Below, in pieces: positions 48,164 through 58,964 of a stretch of DNA of 64,000 nt. Under the pieces are notes generated by a model. It searched no databases and was not told the origin of the DNA. It saw only the letters and a program-made list of their open reading frames with translations. How positions within the stretch are numbered: position 1 is the stretch's first letter; each line of letters begins with the position of its first letter. The position numbers and the translations under genes are program-made. The DNA is from Vavraia culicis subsp. floridensis (taxonomy: Eukaryota; Microsporidia; Pleistophoridae): contig NW_007360610.1 of the NCBI RefSeq assembly GCF_000192795.1, positions 63,417 to 127,416 on the forward strand, given 5' to 3'.

Positions 48164-50551
48164 ATGTCAGAAAAGAAAAAAGACGGGGATTACATTTCAG
48201 CCATACTGGAGAATGTCACAGGCAATAGCTGTCTCGTGCTTGACCCACCACACGACACAACGCTGGAAATAAACGAGCTAGGTATGTCAAAAGAAATGGC
48301 GAACTGTCACAGGGTGCGAGACAAGGGCCACATCATCGTCAGGGGAAAGCGAAGACGGGAGTGCATCTTTACTGTGCGTGTTTTTAACTCGAAGGTGGAA
48401 AAGACGATCTATCTCAGCAAGCATGCGCGTAACAACTTGCGGGTGAGGATTCAAGATGTCGTTAAACTGTACCCCTGTTCGTCGCTGACCAGGGTAAACC
48501 ATGCCTTGATAAAGCCTATTTCAGATACCAAGAAAAATTTTTCGGATAAGGCTATTTTTGACACCTTTATAAAACCGTACTTTGAAAAGCCGCTCGTACC
48601 TATCAGTAAGGGAGACATAATCCCAGTAACGTGTGGAATGGTGACCGTAGATTTTAAGGTGCTCGAGCTCTCGAGCCAGGATGGTACAAACGATTTGAAG
48701 TACGGGCTGATCACGGTGGAAACCAGGATATCATCTGAGGGAGACGTGGACAGAGAGGCAGCCGAGGCCGACTTTAAGAGCATAGGCTACGATGATGTGG
48801 GTGGCTGCAGAAGGCAAATGGCACAGGTAAGAGAGCTCATTGAGTTACCGCTGCGTCACCCGTCCTTGTACACAAGCCTGGGAATCAACCCGCCACGAGG
48901 TATTCTTCTTTTCGGTCCTCCAGGTACTGGAAAAACGCTGATAGCACGTGCTATTGCCAATGAAACCGGTGCGTTTCTGTATGTGGTGAACGGACCGGAG
49001 ATCATGAGTAAGATGTCCGGTGAAAGCGAGAGTAATTTACGTAATGTGTTCAAAGAGGCTGAGAAGAATGCTCCTTCAATCATTTTCATCGATGAGATCG
49101 ATTCAATAGCGCCCAAGAGAGAGAAGAGCCACGGCGAGGTGGAAAGACGCATTGTATCGCAGTTGCTTACGCTCATGGATGGAATCAAGAAGGCGACAAA
49201 TGTCATTGTTCTGGGAGCAACCAACAGGCCGAACAGTATTGATCCTGCGCTGAGACGGTACGGCCGGTTTGGAAGGGAAATTGAGATTGGTATTCCTGAC
49301 AAGATAGGCCGATTGGAAATCCTTCGCATTCATACTCGTAATATGAGCCTGGCAGAGGATGTAGACCTGGAAAAGGTCGCAAATGAGACACACGGTTTTG
49401 TAGGTTCCGACATTGCATCCCTATGTTCAGAGGCGGCAATGCAGCAGATAAGGCGAAAGATGCCAAAAATTGATATTGAGTCGGATAAAGTCGATGCTGA
49501 GATTCTGTCGTCGCTGAAGGTAACAACGGAAGACTTTACGTATGCTGTTGATAACACAGATCCTAGCTCGTTGCGCGAGACGGTCGTTGAAACGCCCAAT
49601 ATCCAATGGGAAGATATCGGTGGTTTGCAGGCGGTTAAGGATGAACTAAGGGAAACTGTATCGTATCCGATAAAATTCTCTGAGAAATACGTGCAGTTGG
49701 GAATGGCGCCATCTCGTGGTATCCTGTTCTATGGACCACCCGGATGTGGTAAGACATTGCTCGCCAAGGCAGTGGCAAGTGAATGCTCGGCCAATTTCAT
49801 ATCGGTGAAGGGACCCGAGTTGCTGAACATGTGGGTGGGTGAGAGCGAAGCAAATGTAAGGGACATCTTTGATAAGGCGCGTAGCTCAGCACCATGTGTG
49901 ATCTTCTTTGATGAGCTGGACAGTATAGCAAAGAGCAGGAGCAGCGGATCATCGGATGCCGGCGTGACAGACAGAGTTTTGAATCAAATGCTCACCGAGA
50001 TGGATGGCATCTCCGCGAAGAAGAATGTATTCGTGATAGGTGCGACAAATCGACCAGATCAGCTGGATACCGCCCTTTTGAGACCGGGAAGACTTGATCA
50101 GCTTATTTTCATACCTTTGCCTGATCAGGATAGCCGAAATTCCATCTTTAAGGCTACGTGTAGGAAGACCCCTCTTAACAGAGACGTGAACCTGAAAGCC
50201 GTTGCGGAGATGACCAAAGGATGTTCTGGTGCAGATATTGCAGAAATCGTGCAGAGGGCACGTAAGTTTGCGCTCAAGGAGAGCATACAGAGGGACATGG
50301 ACAAAATGAAAAACATTCGCAAAAAGAATGGTGATGTGGATGAGGAAGACATCGAACTTGAGAGCGAGCCACTCTTCGTTAGTTTGAGACATTTCCAGGA
50401 GTCGTTAAAGAATACACGCAGGAGTGTCACTCAGAAGGACATGGAAAGATACGAATCGTTTGCAAGGAGTATGAACATAAATCTCAACTTGAGCAACAAC
50501 GAACGGCAGGAAAGGCCCGAGAACAACAACGTGGAGGATTTATATAATTAA
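48164..50551 (+). CDS. CDC48: Cdc48/p97 AAA+ ATPase
   Basis: A 795-aa hexameric segregase that extracts ubiquitinated proteins from membranes and complexes for the proteasome, acting in ER-associated degradation, chromatin and ribosome quality control. The N domain (about residues 1-185) is followed by two AAA+ modules. D1 has Walker A GPPGTGKT at about residues 251-258 and FIDEIDSIAPKR. D2 has GPPGCGKT at about 524-531 and FFDELDSIAKSR. Arginine-finger and sensor motifs are present, and the length is normal. The C-terminus ends VEDLYN, keeping the penultimate-type Tyr of the family's DDLY tail that binds PUB/PUL cofactors. CCC at 48155-48157 precedes the ATG. It converges on RPT5, which acts in the same pathway. 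Confidence 0.97.
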   Translation: MSEKKKDGDYISAILENVTGNSCLVLDPPHDTTLEINELGMSKEMANCHRVRDKGHIIVRGKRRRECIFTVRVFNSKVEKTIYLSKHARNNLRVRIQDVVKLYPCSSLTRVNHALIKPISDTKKNFSDKAIFDTFIKPYFEKPLVPISKGDIIPVTCGMVTVDFKVLELSSQDGTNDLKYGLITVETRISSEGDVDREAAEADFKSIGYDDVGGCRRQMAQVRELIELPLRHPSLYTSLGINPPRGILLFGPPGTGKTLIARAIANETGAFLYVVNGPEIMSKMSGESESNLRNVFKEAEKNAPSIIFIDEIDSIAPKREKSHGEVERRIVSQLLTLMDGIKKATNVIVLGATNRPNSIDPALRRYGRFGREIEIGIPDKIGRLEILRIHTRNMSLAEDVDLEKVANETHGFVGSDIASLCSEAAMQQIRRKMPKIDIESDKVDAEILSSLKVTTEDFTYAVDNTDPSSLRETVVETPNIQWEDIGGLQAVKDELRETVSYPIKFSEKYVQLGMAPSRGILFYGPPGCGKTLLAKAVASECSANFISVKGPELLNMWVGESEANVRDIFDKARSSAPCVIFFDELDSIAKSRSSGSSDAGVTDRVLNQMLTEMDGISAKKNVFVIGATNRPDQLDTALLRPGRLDQLIFIPLPDQDSRNSIFKATCRKTPLNRDVNLKAVAEMTKGCSGADIAEIVQRARKFALKESIQRDMDKMKNIRKKNGDVDEEDIELESEPLFVSLRHFQESLKNTRRSVTQKDMERYESFARSMNINLNLSNNERQERPENNNVEDLYN

Positions 50552-50921
50552 ACTGCCAAGTACCGCCTTTATTTATGATGTTGATCTGTTTGTGCGTATC
50601 CTTTTATGTTATTTGCTAATGATTGGACATGATGTTGTTCTTCAGGCTCTACTTGTGCAAATGTTTGGAATAAAAGTAAACTTAGCATGTCCCTTCTTCC
50701 CACATAACATGATCTACGCAATTGCCCTTCACTATCAAACAAAAAGGTAAATTTACCCAATTTTGTAGACGAAGTAACACAATCAACTGCTTTTACGGTT
50801 TAAATAAGTGTGATCCACATTTCTACACGTATCGCACAGAGTGGTAGGGAATAACTCACGTTCGACCCGTGCCCGTTACAAAGAGCATTCTACAACCAAT
50901 TGGACCAAAGAATCGCTTTAA
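50552..50921. other. Convergent spacer between CDC48 and RPT5
   Basis: 370 bp with no gene; holds the 3' ends of the two convergent genes. Confidence 0.6.
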
Positions 50922-52151
50922 TTACGTGAAATACATCAAAACACTCTTTTTCTTGGCCATAACCTCCTGTATGCCATCAATCATGTCGTTCTGCGTAATT
51001 TCCTTGTGATCCTTTCGCAGTGCTGCCATTCCTGCCTCAACGCATACCGCTTTACACTGTGCACCATTAAAACCTTCTGTGCTGCGTGCCAGCTCATCAA
51101 AATTTACACTACCGCTCACAGACATCTTTCTTGCATGTATTTGCAGTATGCGCTTTCGACCGTCCGTGTTCGGGAGCGGGAACTCTATTTTCCTATCAAA
51201 CCTACCGCTTCTCAGCAGCGCAGGGTCCAAAATGTCCACACGGTTGGTGGCTGCAATAATTTTGACATCATCGGATGACGAGAATCCATCGAGCTGATTG
51301 AGTAGCTCAAGCATGGTTCGTTGTACCTCTCTGTCACCGGTCCTATCCGACTCAGTTCTCTTGGTCCCTATCGCATCAATTTCATCAATAAAAATTATTG
51401 TTGGCTTTTTCTCCACTGCCAGCTTGAACGCGTCTCTCACCAGCTTGGCGCCATCTCCAATATACATCTGCACAAGCTGCGGCCCTGCCAGCTTCATAAA
51501 CGTAGTTTCGCTCCTAGCCGCACACGCACGTGCCATAAGTGTCTTGCCTGTACCTGGCGGACCATGCATCAATACTCCCTTGGGTGGTCTTATGTTCAAT
51601 TTTCTAAACCTTTCTGGATGCGTAATGGGCAATACAAGCGCCTCAGTCAGCTCCATGATCTGTCTCTCCAGTCCACCGATGTCTTCGTACGTTTCAGTCG
51701 GTTTCTCATCCAGTTCCATTGCTTTAACCCTGTTGTCGTAGTCGGGCGGCAGCTTCTCAAAGATAACATTTGTTTCCTTGTGCAGAGACACCATATCACC
51801 CGGCCTTAAGTCCTTGGCCTCCACAAGCCCAATCATGGGCAAGAATGAGGTTACACGTGTGCTGGTGCTCACAACCGCACTCTTCTTCTCCTCATTCTCA
51901 TCATCATCCAAAATTTCAACGACATTTCCGACCAGGTAGGGCATCTGCCGGTTAAGTTTGATTTTTTTCAAGTTCTCGTTTATACCCTCCTTCTTTACGC
52001 GTATCTGATGCTCAATGTTGCTTATCACAGACTTTATCATGTCTGTCTCGCCATTTATCAGCTTTGTCTGAACATCCAACTCGCCCAGGTCCTCGTCAAA
52101 AAGATTGGGCCGTAATTTCAGTAAATCCTGGATTATATCCGCATGTGACAT
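50922..52151 (-). CDS. RPT5: 26S proteasome regulatory ATPase Rpt5 (PSMC3)
   Basis: A 409-aa subunit of the base ATPase ring that unfolds substrates and threads them into the 20S core. It has an N-terminal coiled coil and OB region (up to about residue 140), then an AAA+ module with [20 protein letters not shown] and the pore loop [14 protein letters not shown], typical of Rpt5. The C-terminus should be a hydrophobic-Tyr-X motif that docks into the 20S alpha ring and opens the gate. Here it ends in YFT, so the tyrosine position is Phe. Overall similarity points to Rpt5 rather than the other Rpt paralogues. CCCC at 52154-52157 (minus strand) abuts the ATG. Confidence 0.93.
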   Translation of the reverse strand: MSHADIIQDLLKLRPNLFDEDLGELDVQTKLINGETDMIKSVISNIEHQIRVKKEGINENLKKIKLNRQMPYLVGNVVEILDDDENEEKKSAVVSTSTRVTSFLPMIGLVEAKDLRPGDMVSLHKETNVIFEKLPPDYDNRVKAMELDEKPTETYEDIGGLERQIMELTEALVLPITHPERFRKLNIRPPKGVLMHGPPGTGKTLMARACAARSETTFMKLAGPQLVQMYIGDGAKLVRDAFKLAVEKKPTIIFIDEIDAIGTKRTESDRTGDREVQRTMLELLNQLDGFSSSDDVKIIAATNRVDILDPALLRSGRFDRKIEFPLPNTDGRKRILQIHARKMSVSGSVNFDELARSTEGFNGAQCKAVCVEAGMAALRKDHKEITQNDMIDGIQEVMAKKKSVLMYFT

Positions 52152-53044
52152 GAGGGGTGCGAAATTGTTATTTTAATATCTCAGTTTGTTGTGAGCAGCG
52201 AAATTAAGAAAAACAATTCGATCTTAGCACGTTATTTTATCGTGACAGCCAAAGATTGATTATAACAGCACCAACTTGTCATAAAAGGCAATCTTTTATT
52301 CATAAAGTTCTGTTGCAGGAGCTAAGCAGGATTCCGCATCGCAAAATTGAAGAGAGCGGTACGTAACGCGCCATTATTAGGTCAAAGGGGTGATCTTTTG
52401 ATATGCTCGGCATAAAATACGAAAAGGTGCACGGATTGGCGAACAAATAATGCATTCAAATACTGTTAAGCGCAAGCATTTCCAAAATATTTGATAAAAC
52501 AGCAGAGTCAAAGGTTCTATCAGCACGCATCCGTGTGTGTGCCAAGTAAATTATTTTTAAAACTATTCATGAATGTATTTCGTACCATGACGGATAAGTT
52601 CTGGCATTCCCTTGTAATAGCGCTGGTCTTTGTAAAAATAATCCTATGATATCACATGTGCGTTGGTTTGGCAATGAGCAGCCATTTGTAAACAATTACG
52701 GCGCGCATGCCCCATCTCACCACCATGTATCTGCTTTAAAAGGCTGCAGTACTAAATGTCATCTGATGAATAGCAGTTAAAGGATGATTGTGGCTTAGGA
52801 AACAAAATAATTGCTGTACTATGTTAAAAAGATTTTAAAATATGGTGGAATAACAATATGTCCTCAAAACAACACGTCTGTCCGAATTGTTTTATGTTTA
52901 TTACGCATTTTCTTTCTTGTAAACCGTTTGTTTGTAAAGAAGTGCAATTTAAACGTAGTACGCCCAAACTATTAATTTAATGGTTGCCCTGAAATACTAA
53001 TTTCTCTATTTTGTCGTATATTTCCTCTCCAAACACGCAAATCC
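52152..53044. other. Intergenic, no gene seen
   Basis: About 0.9 kb between RPT5 and frataxin. No frame with a start signal and sensible composition. Confidence 0.5.
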
Positions 53045-53395
53045 TTATATATTTCCATTATCCTTCACCAATCTCTTTATTTTCTGTACTTCTGCATCAA
53101 AATACTTCATAATCTCTGTTTTACTCTTTTTCTCAACGAAGTGCCTGTCTTTCAGCTCAAATTTGCTCGGACCGCTTATCGGCGATGACACCCACAGTTC
53201 CATAACAGATGGCTGTCTACTCACTATGTATCGCCCTATGCCATCAACACTATACTCTATGACATTGTTGTTGTGTTCAATCTCGCCGTATCCATTATCC
53301 AATTTCTTTTCCAGCGAGATCAAAGTGTTGTGAGCAATCGTAAAATATGAAGGCTGCCCGGTAATTCTCTGCAACATTTTTGATGGGTGCGCCAT
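53045..53395 (-). CDS. YFH1: Frataxin
   Basis: A 116-aa protein matching the frataxin fold. An N-terminal helix with acidic residues (HNTLISLEKKL) leads into a strand with an acidic/Asn patch. The family signature follows: GRYIVSRQPSVMELWVSSPI and then SGPSKF. The invariant Gln, Trp and SPxSGP residues are all present. Frataxin supports iron-sulfur cluster assembly, stimulating the Nfs1-Isu1 complex; in microsporidia this takes place in the mitosome. The first helix has fewer acidic iron-binding residues than usual. No long targeting presequence is visible before the fold, only about 15 residues, which is common for mitosomal proteins. No CCC tract is present. Confidence 0.88.
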   Translation of the reverse strand: MAHPSKMLQRITGQPSYFTIAHNTLISLEKKLDNGYGEIEHNNNVIEYSVDGIGRYIVSRQPSVMELWVSSPISGPSKFELKDRHFVEKKSKTEIMKYFDAEVQKIKRLVKDNGNI

Positions 53396-53674
53396 TATTT
53401 TAATATAGGTCGTTAGGACAGCGCTGAAAAGCGATGATCCAACAGAAACAATTCGGAAATATTCGACCCGGTAAGATTCATTCCTGCAGTGTAAGATGAT
53501 AAAATGAACATTTAAACGATTAATTTTAATTGCAGGTGAGATTTTTGTCTAACCATGGCACAGGGCTACTCCAATGCTTGTAGGGAACTACGGCATACAC
53601 CATCAAAAATAGACGAGCATTCATAAAAGGAACAGTCCCAATCTCACGCAAACAAAAATCTCAACCTGGCACGT
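53396..53674. other. Short spacer upstream of frataxin, no gene seen
   Basis: The spacer contains no coding frame beyond about 14 codons. It lies between AlaRS and frataxin, both on the minus strand. Confidence 0.5.
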
Positions 53675-56287
53675 TTATTTAAAACCATCAGTAAACTCCT
53701 TAGGATTCAATTCCGGTATTTCACCGCACAACTTGCCGTGCACATTAATAACGTTTTGTGCACCCCAACGTTTTAAGTAGTCGGCAGTCCTCTCCAAGTT
53801 GTTACACACGAAGGGATACGCACCATCAACATTGGCTAGAACGATCACTTCGGCATTTATTCGGCTTACATTGTGAAATATTGCATTTAAATCTTTCAAA
53901 ATACTCTTTTTATCGCCAATAAGATCTGCAACGATCACCCTTTCGTGAGACTGGCTGTATTTTTTCACTTTCTCCTTTCGTATTTTCATGTTTGCCTTGA
54001 TTTTGCTCTGCTTCAGGTCCATCAACCGCATTTTATCAAGCAGGCCCAGATTGTCTTCCCATTCATGGCACGTGCTCAGTTCAAAGCTCTCAATTTTTAA
54101 TGCGTTATCATGGCATTCGAGCGCTCTGTCACGAGTATAAGCAATTATTCGCCGCGTGTTAAAGCTGATACTGCCCTCACTGATAATTTTGAAGCACTTT
54201 ATCTGCGAAAGGCTCTCAGCATGCAGTCCTCCACAAAGTTCCCTCACACCTTCCACATCAACTACGCGCACCACATCAGGATAGCTTTCCTCCTCAAGGT
54301 GAACCGCACAGTCCTTCACATCATCATATTTTCGCTCATAAACCGTCACCTTGTAACCGTTCTGTATCATTTCGTTTAGCTTATCTTCAATCTCTTTTAT
54401 CTCTTTTCCTTCCAATTTACGGTTCATTGTGTAATCGAACCTGAGCTTGTCATCAGCAACTAACGAGCCCTTCTGCGCAGATCCGTACTTTTCTCTCAGT
54501 ATTTGGTTTAAAAGATGCGTTGCCGTATGATTGCAACGTATTTTAAATCTGCGATCCAGATCAACTTTCATATTTAGCATTGTGCTCACCTGTCCCTCAA
54601 CTGTACCCTTATGAACGACGTATTTTTGGTTCCTCTGCGTATCATTGACGTTCATCTTACCGATCGCATTTCCATTTTCATCCATAAATACGATTACTCC
54701 GGCATCACCAATCTGACCGCCCTTTTCACTGTAAAAACACGTTCTGTCAGCAACAAGCCCAATTTCCCTGTCTGTCAGCTGTTCATGATCTTTCTCCTCG
54801 ATAATTCTACTGCCATCAAATACAAAAAACAGGGAGCTATCAAAGTTCTCGTAATCACGTTCCAAAAATTCTTTTGTTGGTTCGTATTCAACGTTCCACG
54901 AATCTTTTATAGCAACACCCGCCTTTTTCTTTACCTTACTTCTCTCTATTCCCTCTTCAACCAACTTTTTAAGTTCATTCTTGTCGATAACAATCCCCTT
55001 CTCTCTGCACATCTGTTCTGTAAGATCGAACGGAAAGCCGTAAGTGTCTTTCAAGATGAACATCTCCTTTGCTGTGATCGTCTTAAATTGGTTAAAGTAC
55101 TTTACGCCCTGGTTAAGTGTCTTTTCGAACAATTTTTGCTCATTTTCTAACTGCTCCATTTTACTATCTGCAAGTGGTATTTCCAGGATGTCTGCTGCCT
55201 TTAAAACAAGTTCCTTCAAATTGTGAAGATTTTTGTTGTGCAACACTCTTATCATTCTCCTTGTGATCCTTCTGAGGACATAACCTGCCCCATCGCTAGA
55301 AAATGATATGTCATAAAACAGGCATATCGCAATTGTGCGAGCGTGATCAGCAATTATTCGTAGTGCCACATTATCGGAGAGTGTTCTAAGTCCCTCGGTA
55401 TTTTTCTCTTTTTCAAAATTCTCATGCCTGCTGTACGACAGACCGGTCATCTCAAACAACGGAATGAACAGGTCTGTATCGTAGTTATTGGTCCCGTTGA
55501 GGATGCCAAGCACCCTCTCCATGCCCATCCCTGTATCAACACTCAACTTATCGAGACGTGAGAGTGTGCCCTGTTCATTCCTGTAGAACTGCATGAAGAC
55601 CAAGTTCCATATTTCGATACACGACGGATCGTCTTTATTGACCTGTTCTGGGCCATTTGTCCCCTTCAAGTCGTAGTGTATCTCTGTGCACGGTCCGCAC
55701 GGCCCTGTATCGCCCATCTCCCAGAAATTTTCTTTGGTGAAGGGCAGAATGCGTGACTCAGGCAGATACTTCATCCAAATGCCTTTTGTCTCATAATCAG
55801 CTTCTAGTGCAACAGCATCCTCCTGCACTTCAGCCTGTGTCTGTGCACCAGTCTGCTTGCCATCCTTCCATCCCTCAGGCACGTAATAGCTCACGTATAT
55901 TCTGTTCTTATCCAGCTGCAATTCCTCAGTCAAAAACCTGAACGCAAGATCAATTGCCTGTTCCTTCCCATAATCACCAAATGACCAGTTGCCCATCATC
56001 TCAAAGAACGTGTGGTGGTACGTGTCAAACCCAACATCCTCAAGATCGTTATGCTTACCGCCTGCCCGTATACAGCGCTGTATAGAGGCTGCCCGTTTTA
56101 ACTCGCTAAACTGACAGGGCTGATTAAGAAATACCGGTTTGAACTGGACCATTCCACTGTTCACGAACAGAAGCGTTGGATCATTGTGCGGTATGACAGA
56201 CGAGCTATCCACAATCGTGTGATTGCTTGTCTTGAAATATTCGATAAAGGCTTCGCGTAGTTTGGTAGATGTCCACTTCGTTGTCAT
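53675..56287 (-). CDS. ALA1: Alanyl-tRNA synthetase
   Basis: An 870-aa class II synthetase that charges tRNA-Ala. The catalytic domain opens with a LREAFIEYF-type helix and includes HNDPTLLFVNSGMVQFKP and the GDTGPCGPCTEIHYD block. GAGYVLRRITRRMIR marks the junction to the tRNA-recognition helices. The editing domain keeps both halves of its zinc site, HTATHLLN (HxxxH) and LCGGLH (CxxxH), so mischarged Ser and Gly should still be hydrolysed. The C-terminal oligomerisation domain is short. The length is slightly below the 950 aa of other eukaryotes. A CCC tract at 56294-56296 (minus strand) precedes the ATG. A single gene copy would have to serve the cytosol; mitosomes have no translation. Confidence 0.97.
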   Translation of the reverse strand: MTTKWTSTKLREAFIEYFKTSNHTIVDSSSVIPHNDPTLLFVNSGMVQFKPVFLNQPCQFSELKRAASIQRCIRAGGKHNDLEDVGFDTYHHTFFEMMGNWSFGDYGKEQAIDLAFRFLTEELQLDKNRIYVSYYVPEGWKDGKQTGAQTQAEVQEDAVALEADYETKGIWMKYLPESRILPFTKENFWEMGDTGPCGPCTEIHYDLKGTNGPEQVNKDDPSCIEIWNLVFMQFYRNEQGTLSRLDKLSVDTGMGMERVLGILNGTNNYDTDLFIPLFEMTGLSYSRHENFEKEKNTEGLRTLSDNVALRIIADHARTIAICLFYDISFSSDGAGYVLRRITRRMIRVLHNKNLHNLKELVLKAADILEIPLADSKMEQLENEQKLFEKTLNQGVKYFNQFKTITAKEMFILKDTYGFPFDLTEQMCREKGIVIDKNELKKLVEEGIERSKVKKKAGVAIKDSWNVEYEPTKEFLERDYENFDSSLFFVFDGSRIIEEKDHEQLTDREIGLVADRTCFYSEKGGQIGDAGVIVFMDENGNAIGKMNVNDTQRNQKYVVHKGTVEGQVSTMLNMKVDLDRRFKIRCNHTATHLLNQILREKYGSAQKGSLVADDKLRFDYTMNRKLEGKEIKEIEDKLNEMIQNGYKVTVYERKYDDVKDCAVHLEEESYPDVVRVVDVEGVRELCGGLHAESLSQIKCFKIISEGSISFNTRRIIAYTRDRALECHDNALKIESFELSTCHEWEDNLGLLDKMRLMDLKQSKIKANMKIRKEKVKKYSQSHERVIVADLIGDKKSILKDLNAIFHNVSRINAEVIVLANVDGAYPFVCNNLERTADYLKRWGAQNVINVHGKLCGEIPELNPKEFTDGFK

Positions 56288-57698
56288 GGTGAAGGGTCAA
56301 AATTTTTGATCACGAAAACATTGTGGGACGGTTGCAATGAAGCAGCAACCGTAGGATTGGTGTGGAAACCAGCACTCCATTAATTCTCAGTCAGCATGAC
56401 CAACGCGTACTGCAATTTAGATTATTAGGGCTGAGGAGCGCCACTAGCGAGGTAATAAATCTATTCAATGATTTTACCGAACTACTCTTATTCACATTGG
56501 TGAGTAGCTCTTCAAGGAATGAAGAACGTCATGCAACATTTCATTCATTCGTAGATATGCGTGGTCATTTGAGAATAAGGCATGATACTGCTGTGCGTGT
56601 GCGCACTATCAGTTCTGGACGATCCAGCAGGTAGGCACACATTTCCCTACTTACCCCTAGGGCGTATATTTGAGATAGTCTCAGTGAAATAACACGCAAT
56701 CTTGTGTTTGTATAAGACCGATGCAACATTTAAGAAGTAACAGGCCCACATTCGTAGTGGCAGATGCCAAACGAAGATGTAGACCAAAATGCCAGGCTTG
56801 AATTGGTCAGGATCTTGTCCTGAACGAAGATCGGAATCAATAGAACCAGCACTCTCATGGTTCCAATACAGGGTCGTAACATTAGGCTGTAGGCACCCAT
56901 GGCTGAGACAGATTTTTAAAATGGATTCTACGGAACGGGCATGCATACAGGCAGTGCTAAAAAAGGCAGTCATCAACAAAAGATATACACTATCACTGCA
57001 AAAGGCGCGTGCATCCTTTTCTCTATATTTTTATGAAGAACTGTAAAACGTGAACAACCTCTTTGCTCTGAAGACACGTTTATTTGCGTGGTAAAGCACC
57101 TTTTTTAGCGATTAGTTCCATTCGTATGATCGAGCTATTTAATTAAAGGTGGTTCTCCAAAAAAAATAAAGAAAACGAACAAACAAACATTTGATGCTTT
57201 GCAGGCAGGCATATTCAGCCGCATTGATATGCTTAATCGTTTGTAAAAATTCATCACCTATTTCAGAGTATTTCTCTGCCGTCTCCCGTTCTATAACACC
57301 GAATTCCCAATATATTTTTTAAATGGTACATGATCAGCTGTCAAAAGGTTGAGATAGTTCGTAAATAAGAAATAAATGATCGATAATTGCTTGCTCAACA
57401 CCACGGATCACGATGAAAGCATTGAATGTTAAACATTAGCAGCAGTTCATCCCATGTCCATGCTATAAGGGCTCGTGAACGAAGTGGTGCATGATTTGCC
57501 TTTTTCCAAATCGTTTTGTACGCAAATAATTACGCTGTAGCGATGCAATTAGTAGTTTTGTTAAAATTTGTGAAGTGAAAGCAACTTTTGTTCCGTTGAT
57601 AATTGCTATTTAAAGTTTGTCTATTTCCTTTTTGGCGAGAATGCTTGTTATGGAAGTATTTTTAAATTCCGGAAAAAGAAACCCATTACAGGGTAAAA
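56288..57698. other. AT-rich intergenic region
   Basis: About 1.4 kb. A frame at 56362-56634 begins with GTG and has no ATG until late, so it is not called. An ATG at 56921 opens 41 codons of basic, soluble-looking sequence ending at 57046, without clear support. Confidence 0.45.
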
Positions 57699-58964
57699 AT
57701 GCATTTTCATACGCTAGAGATGTTGGTTATGGTGGTGATCTTTGTGCATGCCGATTTGCTGAAGTTGAAAAGTGTCTGTAAGTGTGCGGAGGAGGGATCG
57801 TATCAGTGCCAGAATGTAAACAACCCAAATGTGAAAGGCAATGGCGGCACAACAAGAAAAGCGTGTATCACAGATGATCTGTACGCCGGTATTTTTGCAG
57901 ATGTGGTAGGGAAGGATGGTCTGACTGACAGTCATCCACGAACTGACAATGCCGCTCATAGCCAAATAATGGGCTGTTCAAGTGCGCCATGTCCTTGTGA
58001 TGAATTACTTTCTGATGAGATGGTGGAAGATGCCTCAAATTTGATGCGGAAGAGCTACCAGCAAAATGTAGAGCACAGCTCGTGTCGCATAGCAGCGCGT
58101 GGTGATAGCCCAAATAATGAAGAAAAATTGAACGTATCGGACCAACCGGTATGTACCAGGATAGGTGTTGAAAAAGAGTGTGATCAGGATAATGAGGAAA
58201 ATAACGATGAGAACGCGTACTGGTTCGGGTCGTACATATCGAGCGCTATACAAAACGGATGCAGAACGGTTTCATCTATTGTTGAGGAAGTGTTCAGCAT
58301 GTTTCAGGGTTGCGGATTGTGGATAGATCCTTCAGATGAACGAAATGAGGAGTTCATCGACGAAGCGATCGACAATATGAGCGAATCGGGGAATGGAACT
58401 GATAACGAACTTAAGAAGGCGGGAAAATTGTTGGCTAGGACATGCAAGTGCTTTATACGTGAATTTTTCTGGTGCACCATAGGTTTATGTGACAAAATAA
58501 GTGGCGTGATCGGTAAGAGAAAGGTAAAATACAGGGATGCGAACATAGGCTCGGATAAAAACAAAGACAAGTATTCAAATTTAGAAAGAACATGCACCTG
58601 TGAAGCATACATTAAACGAGCAGCATGCAGGCACGGTTCTGGACTAAAAGGAAAAAAAGGCAAGGCTGTCGAGCATGTTTCTGATAGCATATATTGTGAG
58701 TTTATGAGAGCTTTTGAACAAGAGAAACATGGTTTGACAATGCAAGAGCTCATAGAAAGGGTAGCATCGCGTGGTGAGCATCGTGGCACTCAAATTGTCG
58801 ACAGCAAAAAATGTTTTAACGGGTGTGATGAGGTGCAGGATGTTACGAAGAGAAGTAATTTCTACGAAACAGTGGAATTAGCCATAAAAATGGTTTCTCT
58901 AATGGGTGTATTACTGTTTATGGTTGCGCTGGTTGCGACTGTCCTTCACCACTGGACCAAATAA
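57699..58964 (+). CDS. Cys-rich type I membrane protein, hypothetical, 421 aa
   Basis: A signal peptide is likely at residues 1-18 (hydrophobic MLVMVVIFVHA). The ectodomain is acidic and rich in cysteine. A transmembrane helix lies at about 396-417, with a four-residue tail. Three places share a CxC-x7/8-C pattern: C27-C29-C37, C249-C251-C259 and C299-C301-C310. The third continues to H312 and thus fits the SWIM spacing CxC-x8-CxH, perhaps by chance. An amphipathic patch occurs near 240-270. No family is recognised. A surface or spore-coat role is plausible. CCC occurs about 25 bases upstream and GGG nearer the ATG, so the start signal is ambiguous. Confidence 0.6.
   Translation: MHFHTLEMLVMVVIFVHADLLKLKSVCKCAEEGSYQCQNVNNPNVKGNGGTTRKACITDDLYAGIFADVVGKDGLTDSHPRTDNAAHSQIMGCSSAPCPCDELLSDEMVEDASNLMRKSYQQNVEHSSCRIAARGDSPNNEEKLNVSDQPVCTRIGVEKECDQDNEENNDENAYWFGSYISSAIQNGCRTVSSIVEEVFSMFQGCGLWIDPSDERNEEFIDEAIDNMSESGNGTDNELKKAGKLLARTCKCFIREFFWCTIGLCDKISGVIGKRKVKYRDANIGSDKNKDKYSNLERTCTCEAYIKRAACRHGSGLKGKKGKAVEHVSDSIYCEFMRAFEQEKHGLTMQELIERVASRGEHRGTQIVDSKKCFNGCDEVQDVTKRSNFYETVELAIKMVSLMGVLLFMVALVATVLHHWTK

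Noticed and set aside
56362..56634. 90-codon plus-strand frame upstream of AlaRS
   Set aside because: It starts with GTG and contains no ATG until late; no CCC tract and no recognisable domain.
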